Part shown: piece after piece, positions 1 through 6,042 of the stretch | Layout: each line of letters begins with the position of its first letter | Numbering within the stretch: the first letter of the stretch is position 1 | NCBI GenBank assembly: GCA_025927935.1 | Contig: JAICKM010000097.1 | Coordinates: forward strand, 1 to 13,896 | Direction of reading: 5' to 3' | Length of the DNA stretch: 13,896 nucleotides | DNA from: Chloroflexia bacterium | Lineage (GTDB): Bacteria; Chloroflexota; Chloroflexia; QHBQ01; JADMIH01 | Made by a program: the position numbers and the translations under genes | The notes under the pieces: generated by a model | What the model was told of the DNA's origin: nothing | Seen by the model: the letters and a program-made list of their open reading frames with translations, nothing else | The model's database searches: none

Positions 1-921
1 CACTTCCGCCGGCTCCAGCACGCCCGGCGCGTCCAGGGCGGCCAGCAGCGCCGGGACAGCGGCGGCCAATCGGTCCAGCCGCCGGTCGAGGCAGCCCGCC
101 GCCAGCAAGGCGTCGATCTGGCCCACCGATTCGCGCTGCAGAGCGGCGAAGGCGCGGATCGTGGCGTCCCAGGCGGGGCGGGGCGCATCCTTGAGCAGCG
201 CGCCACCGAAATCGTCCAGCAGCATCCAGCGCCGGGCGGCATCGACGGCCAGCGGGCGCGGCACCGTGCGCGGATAGTGCTCCGCCAGCCGCTCGGTGAT
301 GGCCGATTCGTTGGTGAAGAGCGGCAGCACCGGCGAGGCTTTGACAAACACCATGCCGCCCGACGCGGGGGCGCGCAACAGGCAGGAAATGGCCCATGTC
401 TTCACCTGCTCCAGCGGCCCGTCAAGCGTGCGCCCGTAGCGGGCCAGTTCCGCCGCCGTCCACGCAGTGATCTCATCCAGCCAGCCGGGCCGTGCCCAGG
501 GCGCGCGCTGGGCCGGGATCGCGCCGCCCAGCCGCTCGGCCAGCCAGGCCAGGATGGCGGCGCGCTGCTCCGGGCGGGCCAGGGGCAGTTCGGCCACCGT
601 CGCCGCATCGGCCCAGCGCGCGCCGTCCGGCGGCGTCCAGGCCAGGGCGTGGTTCTCCACGGCGATAAGCGCCCAGCGCCAGCGCTGCGTCTCCGGGTCG
701 ATGTAGACCTCGGCGGTATGCAGCAGGGTAACATCGGCGCCCAGTTGCGCGGCCATAGCGGCGCGGATGAGGCTGCCGCCGAACAGGTTGTTCTCCTCGG
801 TGCGCAGGCCCGGCAAGCCCCACCCCTCCGCGCCGGGTAGCAGCAGGACCCGCGCTTCGGTCGGGTGCTCGAACAGCACGCAGTAGTCGCGCAGCAGCGG
901 CGCGGGAGTCGGGTCGCTCAT
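1..921 (-). CDS. Aminoglycoside phosphotransferase (APH)-like kinase with an extra N-terminal domain, C-terminus cut by window edge
   Basis: An ATG at 919-921 opens a frame that runs without a stop to base 1, giving 307 visible residues. Residues from about 188 resemble the N-lobe of the APH/choline-kinase fold: GGMVFVKAS supplies a candidate ATP-contacting Lys194, NESAITE a helix-C-type Glu205, and RRWMLLDDFGG (230-240) a hinge. The catalytic HxD loop would lie beyond the edge, so the substrate cannot be told. Residues 1 to about 130 form a separate alpha/beta region (LLPGAEGWGLPGLR, then EVYIDPETQRWRWALIAVE) that loosely recalls a Nudix fold, but I see no REXXEE-type Nudix box. An AGGAGG at 935-940 lies 13 nt upstream, a rather long spacing. 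The gene is divergent from the EamA transporter. The kinase fold is likely; the small-molecule substrate is unknown, and antibiotic resistance should not be assumed. Confidence 0.72.
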   Translation of the reverse strand, partial: MSDPTPAPLLRDYCVLFEHPTEARVLLLPGAEGWGLPGLRTEENNLFGGSLIRAAMAAQLGADVTLLHTAEVYIDPETQRWRWALIAVENHALAWTPPDGARWADAATVAELPLARPEQRAAILAWLAERLGGAIPAQRAPWARPGWLDEITAWTAAELARYGRTLDGPLEQVKTWAISCLLRAPASGGMVFVKASPVLPLFTNESAITERLAEHYPRTVPRPLAVDAARRWMLLDDFGGALLKDAPRPAWDATIRAFAALQRESVGQIDALLAAGCLDRRLDRLAAAVPALLAALDAPGVLEPAEV

Positions 922-1013
922 AAGCGGGAAGCTGCCTCCTGATTCGTGGCCGGGTGGTGGGTTCCGTGACGGCGCGCCGGTAGCGAGGTCCGATTCCGGC
1001 GCGCGAACGCTCC

Positions 1014-1030
1014 CATTATAATGATATAAT
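1014..1030. promoter_or_regulatory. Divergent AT-rich promoter patch with tandem TATAAT boxes
   Basis: In a GC-rich spacer, this short AT patch carries TATAAT on the plus strand at 1017-1022 and again at 1025-1030, and TATAAT on the minus strand at 1015-1020. No good -35 hexamer lies 17 nt from any of them (the minus-strand TTACTG at 1038-1043 is weak). It is the only plausible start region for both the transporter on the right and the kinase on the left. The -10 matches are seen directly; promoter activity is inferred. Confidence 0.5.
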
Positions 1031-1076
1031 ATGCGGGCAGTAACGCGAACGCGGCTTTGAGATGGGAGAGTGACTG

Positions 1077-2036
1077 GTGGCACGTACACAGACGGAACCG
1101 GCGGCGCGGGCGGCGTCGCCGCTGGCGGGCTTTGGCCCCGAACTGGCCCAACTGCTCGTGGTCAGCATGTGGGCCTCGACTTTTGTCGTGACCAAGGCCG
1201 CCTTCGCCGAAGTCAGCCCGATGGCCTTCATTTTCGTGCGCTTCTTGCTGATGACCATCCTGGCTTTCGGCGTGCTGGCGGCGCGCGGGCGCAAGGCGCA
1301 ATGGCGCATCCGGCGCGCGGACCTGCCCCGCTTTGCCCTGGCCGGCCTGGCGGGCTACACGCTGTATCAGTTGGGCTTTGTGCTGGGTCTCGACAACACC
1401 TCGCCCTTCTCCAGTTCCCTGCTGATCGCCATGGTGCCCTTCTTCACCATGCTGATCCTGGCCGTGATGGGCGAGCGGACGCCGATGGGCGCCTGGGGCG
1501 GCCTGGGCATTGGCATTATCGGCGTGATCATCTTCCTGGCCGACAAGCAGGGCGGGTCGGGCACGCTGCTCGGCGACGCGCTGAGCCTGGGCGCGGCGGT
1601 GTCGTTTGCCTTCTATGGCGTGATCAACCGCCCCCTCGTGCGCGCGTACCCGCCCGAAACCTACACCGCCTACGCCGTGGGCCTGGGTACGATCCCGCTG
1701 CTGATCCTCTCGACGCCCGCCGCCGTGGCCCAGCCGTGGGGCGCGATCACCTTCTGGGGCTGGGTCGCGATTATCTACATGGTGACGCTGCCGGTCTACG
1801 TGGCCTACATGCTCTGGAACTGGGCCATCGCGCGGCGGGGCGCGGCCGCGGCCACCAGCTTCAGCCTGCTGGTGCCCATCGTCAGCGGCACGCTCTCGGC
1901 CATCTTCTTCAGCGAGGACTTCGGGCTGCTCAAGCTGCTGGGCGCGGCCTGCGTGCTGGCCGGGCTGGTGATGTTGCGGAGCCGGACGCGGACCCCGGCG
2001 CCGCCCCCGCCGGAGGGGGTGCCGGTGGCGGAGTAG
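1077..2036 (+). CDS. EamA/DMT-superfamily multidrug or metabolite exporter, 10 membrane segments
   Basis: This 319-residue membrane protein has the usual length and pattern of the drug/metabolite transporter superfamily: two EamA repeats, each of about five hydrophobic helices. The first begins at LAQLLVVSMWASTFVVTKAA (about 23-43), with the typical MWASTFVVTK motif and the FVRFLL segment. The second begins near GDALSLGAAVSFAFYGVINR (about 165-185) and ends in the characteristic GTLSAIFFSEDFGLLKLLGA then GLVML helices. The proline-rich tail (PAPPPPEG) should be cytoplasmic. Such proteins sit in the inner membrane and export small metabolites or drugs by proton antiport; the substrate cannot be read from sequence. 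The start is a GTG with a GGGAG site at 1064-1068. The alkaline-phosphatase-family gene follows after 101 nt on the same strand and is probably co-transcribed. Confidence 0.93.
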   Translation: MARTQTEPAARAASPLAGFGPELAQLLVVSMWASTFVVTKAAFAEVSPMAFIFVRFLLMTILAFGVLAARGRKAQWRIRRADLPRFALAGLAGYTLYQLGFVLGLDNTSPFSSSLLIAMVPFFTMLILAVMGERTPMGAWGGLGIGIIGVIIFLADKQGGSGTLLGDALSLGAAVSFAFYGVINRPLVRAYPPETYTAYAVGLGTIPLLILSTPAAVAQPWGAITFWGWVAIIYMVTLPVYVAYMLWNWAIARRGAAAATSFSLLVPIVSGTLSAIFFSEDFGLLKLLGAACVLAGLVMLRSRTRTPAPPPPEGVPVAE

Positions 2037-2054
2037 GGACGCCGCCGTTTCGTT

Positions 2055-2122
2055 GTCATGCTGAACGCAGTGAAGCATCTCGTCTCCATCGCAACGAGAC
2101 TCTTCGCTCCGCTCGGAGTGAC
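2055..2122. repeat. REP-like imperfect palindrome (GTCATGCTGAACGCAGTGAAGCATCT type)
   Basis: The left arm starts gtcatgctgaacgcagtgaa and the right arm ends cttcgctccgctcggagtga. The reverse complement of the right arm matches the left at most positions, with an inner ctcg/cgag stem (2079-2082 and 2095-2098). Translated on the minus strand it gives LHCVQHD, a peptide I recall as the signature of a widespread dispersed repeat in environmental bacterial genomes. It lies inside a likely two-gene transcript, between the exporter stop and the ribosome site of the next gene, so it could form an intra-operon RNA hairpin. Confidence 0.75.
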
Positions 2123-2137
2123 GATTACGAGGTGCTT

Positions 2138-3415
2138 ATGATCAACGACGAGTCGGTGCGGGCGGTGGCGGCGGCGCACTTTCCGCCGCAGTTTGTGCGA
2201 CCCCTGTACGACAGCTATTGCTTCTCTCAGATCCCGCAGTTGGTGCGCCACCTGCTGCTGGGCGACCCCGACCCCGGCCTGCCGCCCACGGTGCTGGCGA
2301 GTTTGCCGCCCGCGTATGAAAAAGTGGTGCTCTTTTTCGTCGATGCCTTCGGCTGGCGCTTCTACGAGCGGCACGCCGGTAGCGACCCGTTCTTGCAGCG
2401 CATCGCCGCCGAGGGCGTGGTCTCCAAGCTGACTTCGCAGTTCCCATCCACCACGGCGGCCCACGTCACCGCCATCCATACCGGGCTGCCGGTGGGCGAG
2501 AGCGGGGTGTACGAGTGGTTCTATTACGAGCCGCTGGTGGACGCGCTGATCGCCCCGCTGCTCTTTTCGTTTGCCGGGGACTGGCGCCGCGAGACGCTGC
2601 GGCAGACCGGCATCCCGCCGGCGGACTTTTTCCCGCGCACCACGTTACACCAGGAACTGCGCGCCGGGGGCGTGCGCTCGGTCATCTTCCAGAGCCGCGA
2701 ATATACCCCGTCGTCGTACAGCGACGCCGTTTTTGCCGGGGCGGAGGTGGTGCCGTACCGGACGCTGCCCGAAGCCCTGGCCCGGCTGGCCGGGCGCCTG
2801 CTGACCGACGCGGGCAAGGGCTACTATTTCCTCTACTTCGACCGCATCGACACCATCGGTCATGTCTATGGCCCCGACTCGGCCATGTTTCGCGCCGAGA
2901 CCGATGCCTTCCTGGCCGTGATGGAGCGCGTCTTCCACGGCGCCCTGGCGGGTGCCCTGCACGACACCCTGTTCCTGCTGACCGCCGACCACGGCCAGGT
3001 CAGCGGCGATCCTTCCGACACCATCTACCTCAACCATCTTCTGCCCGCCCTGGCCGCCGACCTGCAAACCAACCGCGCGGGTGTGCCCCTGGTGCCCGCC
3101 GGCTCAGCCCGCGACATGTTCTTGCACGTCAACGAGGACCGGCTGGACGCGGTCCAGCGCCTGTTGCAGTCCGCTCTGGCGGGCCAGGCCGAGATCTATC
3201 GGGTGGACGACCTGATCGCTCGTGGCTTCTTCGGATCGCGGCCCCCGGCCCCGGTCTTTCGGGCGCGGGTGGGCAACCTGCTCATCGCGCCCTACCGGGA
3301 TACGACGATCTGGTGGCACGAAGCGGGGCGCTTCGCCCAGGAGTACTACGGCCTGCACGGCGGCCTCACGCCGGATGAGATGGAGACGGTGCTGCTGGCC
3401 TTCCCTTATGCTTGA
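2138..3415 (+). CDS. Alkaline phosphatase superfamily protein, type I phosphodiesterase/nucleotide pyrophosphatase-like
   Basis: This 425-residue protein carries the metal-site series of the nucleotide pyrophosphatase branch in order: VVLFFVDAFGW with Asp69; FPSTTAAHVTAIHTGLPVGESG with the likely nucleophile Thr106; FDRIDTIGHVYGP with Asp238 and His242; TADHGQ with Asp284 and His285; and GLHGG with His407. These would bind two zinc (or similar) ions and hydrolyse a phosphodiester or phosphomonoester. No signal peptide is visible, so it is probably cytoplasmic. The ATG follows GAGG at 2129-2132 with 5 nt between. The frame stays open far upstream into the transporter, but protein-like sequence begins at MINDESV. 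It probably shares the exporter's transcript. Substrate unknown; a phosphoglycerate-mutase-like or sulfatase-like activity is possible but less likely given the motif spacing. Confidence 0.88.
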   Translation: MINDESVRAVAAAHFPPQFVRPLYDSYCFSQIPQLVRHLLLGDPDPGLPPTVLASLPPAYEKVVLFFVDAFGWRFYERHAGSDPFLQRIAAEGVVSKLTSQFPSTTAAHVTAIHTGLPVGESGVYEWFYYEPLVDALIAPLLFSFAGDWRRETLRQTGIPPADFFPRTTLHQELRAGGVRSVIFQSREYTPSSYSDAVFAGAEVVPYRTLPEALARLAGRLLTDAGKGYYFLYFDRIDTIGHVYGPDSAMFRAETDAFLAVMERVFHGALAGALHDTLFLLTADHGQVSGDPSDTIYLNHLLPALAADLQTNRAGVPLVPAGSARDMFLHVNEDRLDAVQRLLQSALAGQAEIYRVDDLIARGFFGSRPPAPVFRARVGNLLIAPYRDTTIWWHEAGRFAQEYYGLHGGLTPDEMETVLLAFPYA

Positions 3416-3421
3416 GTGGTA

Positions 3422-3439
3422 GGCGCGATAAATCGCGCC
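3422..3439. repeat. Perfect short palindrome with GTAG-type flank
   Basis: Arms ggcgcgat and atcgcgcc (8 bp, 2-nt gap) come just after the phosphodiesterase stop and are preceded by GGTA. The flank and the core (gcgat..atcgc) resemble the palindrome at 3520-3549, and the left flank GTAGGCGC is shared with the reverse complement of the 5900-5918 copy. Confidence 0.65.
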
Positions 3440-3519
3440 AGTCCGGCGGGCGGGGCGGTGGCGACGACGGGCAGATCTGTGCGTTTCTCCCGCCGCCGGA
3501 TTGGCGCCATCGCGGTGGG

Positions 3520-3549
3520 GCGACGGGCGCAATGAATCGCGCCCGTCGC
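3520..3549. repeat. 11-bp hairpin, second copy of the GCGC-AAT-AATCGCGC palindrome class
   Basis: The arm gcgacgggcgc (3520-3530) pairs perfectly with gcgcccgtcgc (3539-3549) around an 8-nt loop, aatgaatc. The central part, ggcgcaatgaatcgcgcc, differs from the 3422-3439 copy at only a few positions. Confidence 0.65.
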
Positions 3550-3554
3550 GTTGG

Positions 3555-3582
3555 CCGGTATGCGGCGATTATCGCTTACCGG
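3555..3582. repeat. Interrupted palindrome ccggta / taccgg
   Basis: ccggta (3555-3560) pairs with taccgg (3577-3582), and the inner gcga/tcgc pairs around tta. It lies 35 nt beyond the stop of the minus-strand secreted protein and could act as its terminator hairpin, though no clear T-run follows. Confidence 0.4.
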
Positions 3583-3616
3583 CTTTGCCCAGACCGGGGC
3601 CAGCGCTCCGCGTATG

Positions 3617-4444
3617 TTACGGCGTGCAGGTGCGGGCGAGCAACTGGTCGACGGACGAGTTGGCCGGCACTTCGCTAAGCTGCGCCTTGGAGATGCTCCA
3701 GAGCGCGTCGAGCGGGTTCTGCGAGATGCCGGGGTTCACGTGGTGCAGGAAGTAGCAGCCCGCGTAGACGTGGGTGCTGTTGTCGGTGTGCTTAGCCGTC
3801 AGTGCGACCGGGATGCTGGCGTAGACGTTCCCGGCGCCCGCGTCCGTCACGGCCTGGCCCACGGCCAGCGTGACCGACGCCGTGTCCGCGTAGCCCTGGA
3901 CGAACTGCGCGTAGGGCGGGGCCACGTCCGGGGACGGGTTGGGGGCGCCCTGGAAGTAGCTGTAGGCCCGCTCGTACTCCTGGCGATTGATGGCGTTGTA
4001 GTACGACTTCAGCATGTCGGCGGGCGAGCCGTTGCGGATCTCATAGAACGGCAACTGCCCGGCGGTGGCCGGGAAGCCCTGCGGATAGTTGCTGCGGCCC
4101 AAATAGGTGCCGAGCTGGCTCAGCAGCACTTCGTAGGGCGTGCCGGCGTTTTCGGGATGCAACTCAAACACGGCGCGCTCGAAATATTGCACGGTGTAGG
4201 GCTTACCGTTGAGGTCGCTGGTCTCCACAAATTCCTCGCTGAGCGGGTAGCCCTGCTGGGTCAGGCCGCCGTGTTGCTGCCAATAGGTGAGGAACTTGCC
4301 GCACACCTTGTGGTTGGTCTGCGGGAAGGTCTGGCAGCCGCCCGATTGGGCCAGGGAGCCATAGGTGTGCCAGGTGAGCGTGAGCAACATGCCGAGGATC
4401 ATCCCGGCGCTCACCAGGAGCACCGAACGTAGACGCTGCTTCAT
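3617..4444 (-). CDS. Secreted protein: signal peptide, GYPLSEEF/VQYFERAVFE module and C-terminal NTF2-like domain
   Basis: The 275-residue product begins MKQRLRSVLLVSAG, a classic signal peptide with hydrophobic core 7-24 and probable cleavage after SLA (about residue 32). Residues 37-115 contain the module CQTF..TNHKVCGKFLTYWQQHGGL..GYPLSEEF, then YTVQYFERAVFELHPE and LLSQLGTYL, which I recall as recurrent in exported Chloroflexota proteins, often in tandem; its role is not known to me. From about 138, SPADMLKSYYNAINRQEYERAYSYF looks like the first helices of an NTF2-like/DUF4864-type domain. Cys37/Cys48 and Cys230/Cys273 could form disulphides outside the membrane. AAGGAGA at 4451-4457 favours this ATG (7 nt from GGAG); the adjacent ATG at 4445-4447 would add one Met. 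The open frame further upstream is not protein-like. Confidence 0.85.
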   Translation of the reverse strand: MKQRLRSVLLVSAGMILGMLLTLTWHTYGSLAQSGGCQTFPQTNHKVCGKFLTYWQQHGGLTQQGYPLSEEFVETSDLNGKPYTVQYFERAVFELHPENAGTPYEVLLSQLGTYLGRSNYPQGFPATAGQLPFYEIRNGSPADMLKSYYNAINRQEYERAYSYFQGAPNPSPDVAPPYAQFVQGYADTASVTLAVGQAVTDAGAGNVYASIPVALTAKHTDNSTHVYAGCYFLHHVNPGISQNPLDALWSISKAQLSEVPANSSVDQLLARTCTP

Positions 4445-4487
4445 CATACTTCTCCTTATTGTGTGTCCCAAAGGCCGCGACTCTATA

Positions 4488-4516
4488 ACTATACATCCGC
4501 GGGGCAGGCTCGGCAA
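4488..4516 (-). promoter_or_regulatory. Sigma70-type promoter of the secreted-protein gene
   Basis: On the minus strand, TTGCCG (4511-4516) and TATAGT (4488-4493) are separated by exactly 17 nt and lie about 40 nt upstream of the ATG. Both hexamers are close to consensus (4/6 and 5/6). Confidence 0.6.
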
Positions 4517-4560
4517 AACGCGGCTAGCCCTAGCTGTTACACACGCCAATGCAAAGGGTT

Positions 4561-4640
4561 GTCGTCTAGTTACGGTTTCCCGGCGAGCGGGTGCATTACC
4601 GCGCGGGCAACCGCTGTGCGGGGTTGCCTGTTAATACGAC
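4561..4640. other. Possible folded RNA element in the spacer between two minus-strand genes
   Basis: The ends gtcgt (4561-4565) and acgac (4636-4640) are complementary and enclose two internal hairpins: cggt/accg (4573-4576 with 4598-4601) and a stronger ggcaacc/ggttgcc (4606-4612 with 4622-4628). The layout is a three-way junction of about 80 nt. It has no tRNA T-loop and no T-run, so it is neither a tRNA nor an obvious intrinsic terminator. The rest of the 4517-4697 spacer holds nothing I recognise. The pairing could be chance in GC-rich DNA. Confidence 0.3.
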
Positions 4641-4697
4641 GCGGGAGCCGCAGGGATGGTTGCGCGCGCTGGGATCGTAAGCGCGGCGGATGGGGGT

Positions 4698-5084
4698 TCA
4701 GCCGGGCCAGATGGCGGGGCGGATGGGCGGGCCGGGGATGAGGTCGACGTGCTCGGCACAGATATGGACCGCGACCTGGCCCGGCGGGTCGTGGACCCAG
4801 CCTTGCGCGACCGGGCCGCCGCAAAACGCGCAGGTGGCCGGCGGATCGCCGGCGAAGGCGCGCCAGGGCTGGCTGGTGCTGTCCAGCACTTCGTCCACGG
4901 CATCCGAGGGGCGGTAGAAGACGAAGCGGATGCCGGTGCCGTGGGTGCCCGCGGCTTCGACCGCGGCGTGGAAGAGGCGCTGCCACTGGCACTCGGCGCA
5001 GTAGGCAAAGCCGAGGTCGGCCAAGGTGAGCGGCGCACTGCATCCGCGGCATACGGCCACGCCTTCGGGCCGCGGGCGGCTCAC
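4698..5084 (-). CDS. Small protein with two putative zinc-binding knuckle pairs, function unknown
   Basis: The 128-residue product has two metal-site candidates. The first is CRGC (Cys12, Cys15) with CAEC (Cys29, Cys32), a compact zinc ribbon. The second is CAFCGG (Cys85, Cys88) with CAEH (Cys109, His112). Between them, residues 50-76 (GIRFVFYRPSDAVDEVLDST) look like an alpha/beta linker. No catalytic motif, signal peptide or membrane helix is seen, so a cytoplasmic zinc-binding adaptor or nucleic-acid-binding role is only a guess. The start is GTG with GGAGG at 5093-5097, 8 nt upstream; its own promoter lies further up. Other long frames overlap here, but only this one has paired cysteines and a ribosome site. 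I do not recognise the family. Confidence 0.7.
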   Translation of the reverse strand: MSRPRPEGVAVCRGCSAPLTLADLGFAYCAECQWQRLFHAAVEAAGTHGTGIRFVFYRPSDAVDEVLDSTSQPWRAFAGDPPATCAFCGGPVAQGWVHDPPGQVAVHICAEHVDLIPGPPIRPAIWPG

Positions 5085-5165
5085 GGCGCGGGCCTCCCCC
5101 GGCCCCGGTGGGCGCCAGGGCGGCTCACGAATCGCGAACGGCAGCAGACCCTTTCCATAGGAAGC

Positions 5166-5194
5166 ATGATACCCGAACCAGCGCGGGAAGGCAA
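5166..5194 (-). promoter_or_regulatory. Sigma70-type promoter of the zinc-ribbon gene
   Basis: On the minus strand, TTGCCT (5189-5194) and TATCAT (5166-5171) have 17 nt between them. This would give a 5' leader of roughly 75 nt before the GTG start. It separates this gene's transcription from the channel gene upstream. Confidence 0.55.
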
Positions 5195-5211
5195 CCGGCG
5201 CCCGCCCCGAA

Positions 5212-5868
5212 TCAGCCGCGGCGGGGCAGGCGCGGGGCCAGGCCGGGCAGCGCGAAGAAGAGCGCGATCAGCACATACAGCACCAGCATGGCCGGAACGC
5301 TGACGAGGGCCAGGATGCAGCAGGCGAGATACAGCGGCGGGCCAAAGGCGTATTGCCGGGAGATGCGGCGAACCTGATCCGTATCGGCATTGTGGGCCAG
5401 CAGGCGATTGTTGCCCGATGCGTAGCGCCACAGCAAGTTAAAGACAACGGCGATGGCGAGGAACGTGCCGCTGAACACGATCCCCGCCACGTGGGCGTCT
5501 GCCGCGCCCATGTACTCGGACACCAGCGCGGTTGGAAACGGCACCAGGGTGACGCCCATGAGCAGCAGGCCGTTGAGCATCAGGAAGGGCTGATTCACCC
5601 GCGCGATGTGCCGGAACAGCGCATGGTGATTGGTCCACATAATCAGCACGGTCAGGAAGCTGGTCACGTAGGCGAAGTAGACCGGCCACTGGTGGAGCAG
5701 GGCCGGGACGAGTTGCCCAACCTGCCCGTTCTCCTCCAGGGGCGGGACGTGAATATCGAGCACCAGCAGCGTAATGGCGATGGCAAACACGCCGTCGCTG
5801 AAGGCTTCGAGCCGCCCGGTTTCCTTGCCCTCGGCGGCTACGTCGTTTTCGTTAACACCGGTTGTCAA
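5212..5868 (-). CDS. TMEM175-family (DUF1211) potassium channel subunit
   Basis: This 218-residue membrane protein shows the hallmark of prokaryotic TMEM175 channels in its first helix: RLEAFSDGVFAIAITLLVLD (19-38). In that family this helix lines the pore and its conserved hydrophobic residues form the filter. A WTNHH motif follows at 78-82, and about six hydrophobic segments are visible (roughly 26-40, 61-78, 94-113, 127-147, 175-190, 191-207). Bacterial members are single six-helix units that assemble as tetramers and conduct K+, unlike the duplicated lysosomal form. The start is an unusual TTG at 5866-5868, chosen because GGGAGGG (5875-5881) lies 6 nt upstream, MTTGVNEN gives a normal N-terminus, and no ATG precedes the hallmark helix. 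I see no clear promoter. Confidence 0.92.
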   Translation of the reverse strand: MTTGVNENDVAAEGKETGRLEAFSDGVFAIAITLLVLDIHVPPLEENGQVGQLVPALLHQWPVYFAYVTSFLTVLIMWTNHHALFRHIARVNQPFLMLNGLLLMGVTLVPFPTALVSEYMGAADAHVAGIVFSGTFLAIAVVFNLLWRYASGNNRLLAHNADTDQVRRISRQYAFGPPLYLACCILALVSVPAMLVLYVLIALFFALPGLAPRLPRRG

Positions 5869-5899
5869 GGTGCGCCCTCCCTGGTAGTGCTGGGACCAC

Positions 5900-5962
5900 G
5901 GGCCGGTTTCAAACCGGCGCCTACAACGCTGTAACTGCAGCGGGCCGGTTTGAAACCGGCCC
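5900..5962. repeat. Pair of nested palindromes forming a 19-bp inverted repeat
   Basis: gggccggtttcaaaccggc (5900-5918) is the exact reverse complement of the sequence at 5944-5962, across a 25-nt gap. Each copy is also a palindrome itself (8-9 bp arms around one base), so the RNA could fold as two small hairpins or one long one. It sits 5' of the channel gene and 3' of the ABC-exporter terminator. The reverse complement of the first copy carries the GTAGGCGC flank also seen at 3418-3425. Confidence 0.75.
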
Positions 5963-5973
5963 CGAGAAGCAAG

Positions 5974-5995
5974 AAAGGCCGCGCAGGCGGCCTTT
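5974..5995 (-). terminator. Rho-independent terminator of the ABC exporter gene
   Basis: A perfect 9-bp stem, aaaggccgc/gcggccttt, with a 4-nt loop. Read on the minus strand it is followed by ctttcttgcttct, a T-rich tract, about 50 nt after the ABC stop codon. Confidence 0.75.
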
Positions 5996-6002
5996 GCTGC
6001 CG

Positions 6003-6025
6003 TAGCCGGAGGCTTGAGCCTCCGG
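6003..6025. repeat. Palindrome ccggaggct-tg-agcctccgg with GTAG flank
   Basis: Two perfect 9-bp arms (6006-6014 and 6017-6025) around TG, preceded by gtag (6002-6005), directly after the ABC gene stop. I recall similar GTAG-CCGGAGGCT-AGCCTCCGG elements as dispersed repeats in several environmental phyla. It shares the flank, but not the arms, with the other palindromes in this window. Confidence 0.65.
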
Positions 6026-6042
6026 GCGGGCAGCCGGGTGGC

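Larger units (their letters stand above)
3416..3616. other. Non-coding spacer dense in hairpins between convergent genes
   Basis: This 201-nt stretch separates the ends of two convergent genes. It holds three short palindromes listed separately and a longer stem pairing tccggcgg (3442-3449) with ccgccgga (3493-3500). No T-tract follows any of them, so none is a classical intrinsic terminator, although the hairpins could limit read-through in both directions. I see no protein-like frame here. Confidence 0.6.

Noticed and set aside
918..2078. 386-codon minus-strand frame opposite the exporter
   Set aside because: Antisense to a clear membrane protein; its start is only the translated repeat (LHCVQHD), a known source of false genes.
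1070..2137. Upstream extension of the phosphodiesterase frame
   Set aside because: It overlaps the exporter out of frame and shows no protein-like sequence; the ATG at 2138 has a proper ribosome site directly before the conserved part.
3551..4432. 293-codon plus-strand frame opposite the secreted protein
   Set aside because: Antisense shadow; Arg/Val/Gly-rich with no domain, while the minus strand encodes a signal peptide and a recognisable module.
4561..4640. Possible tRNA because of length and hairpins
   Set aside because: No T-loop consensus, no 7-bp acceptor stem and no plausible anticodon arm on either strand.
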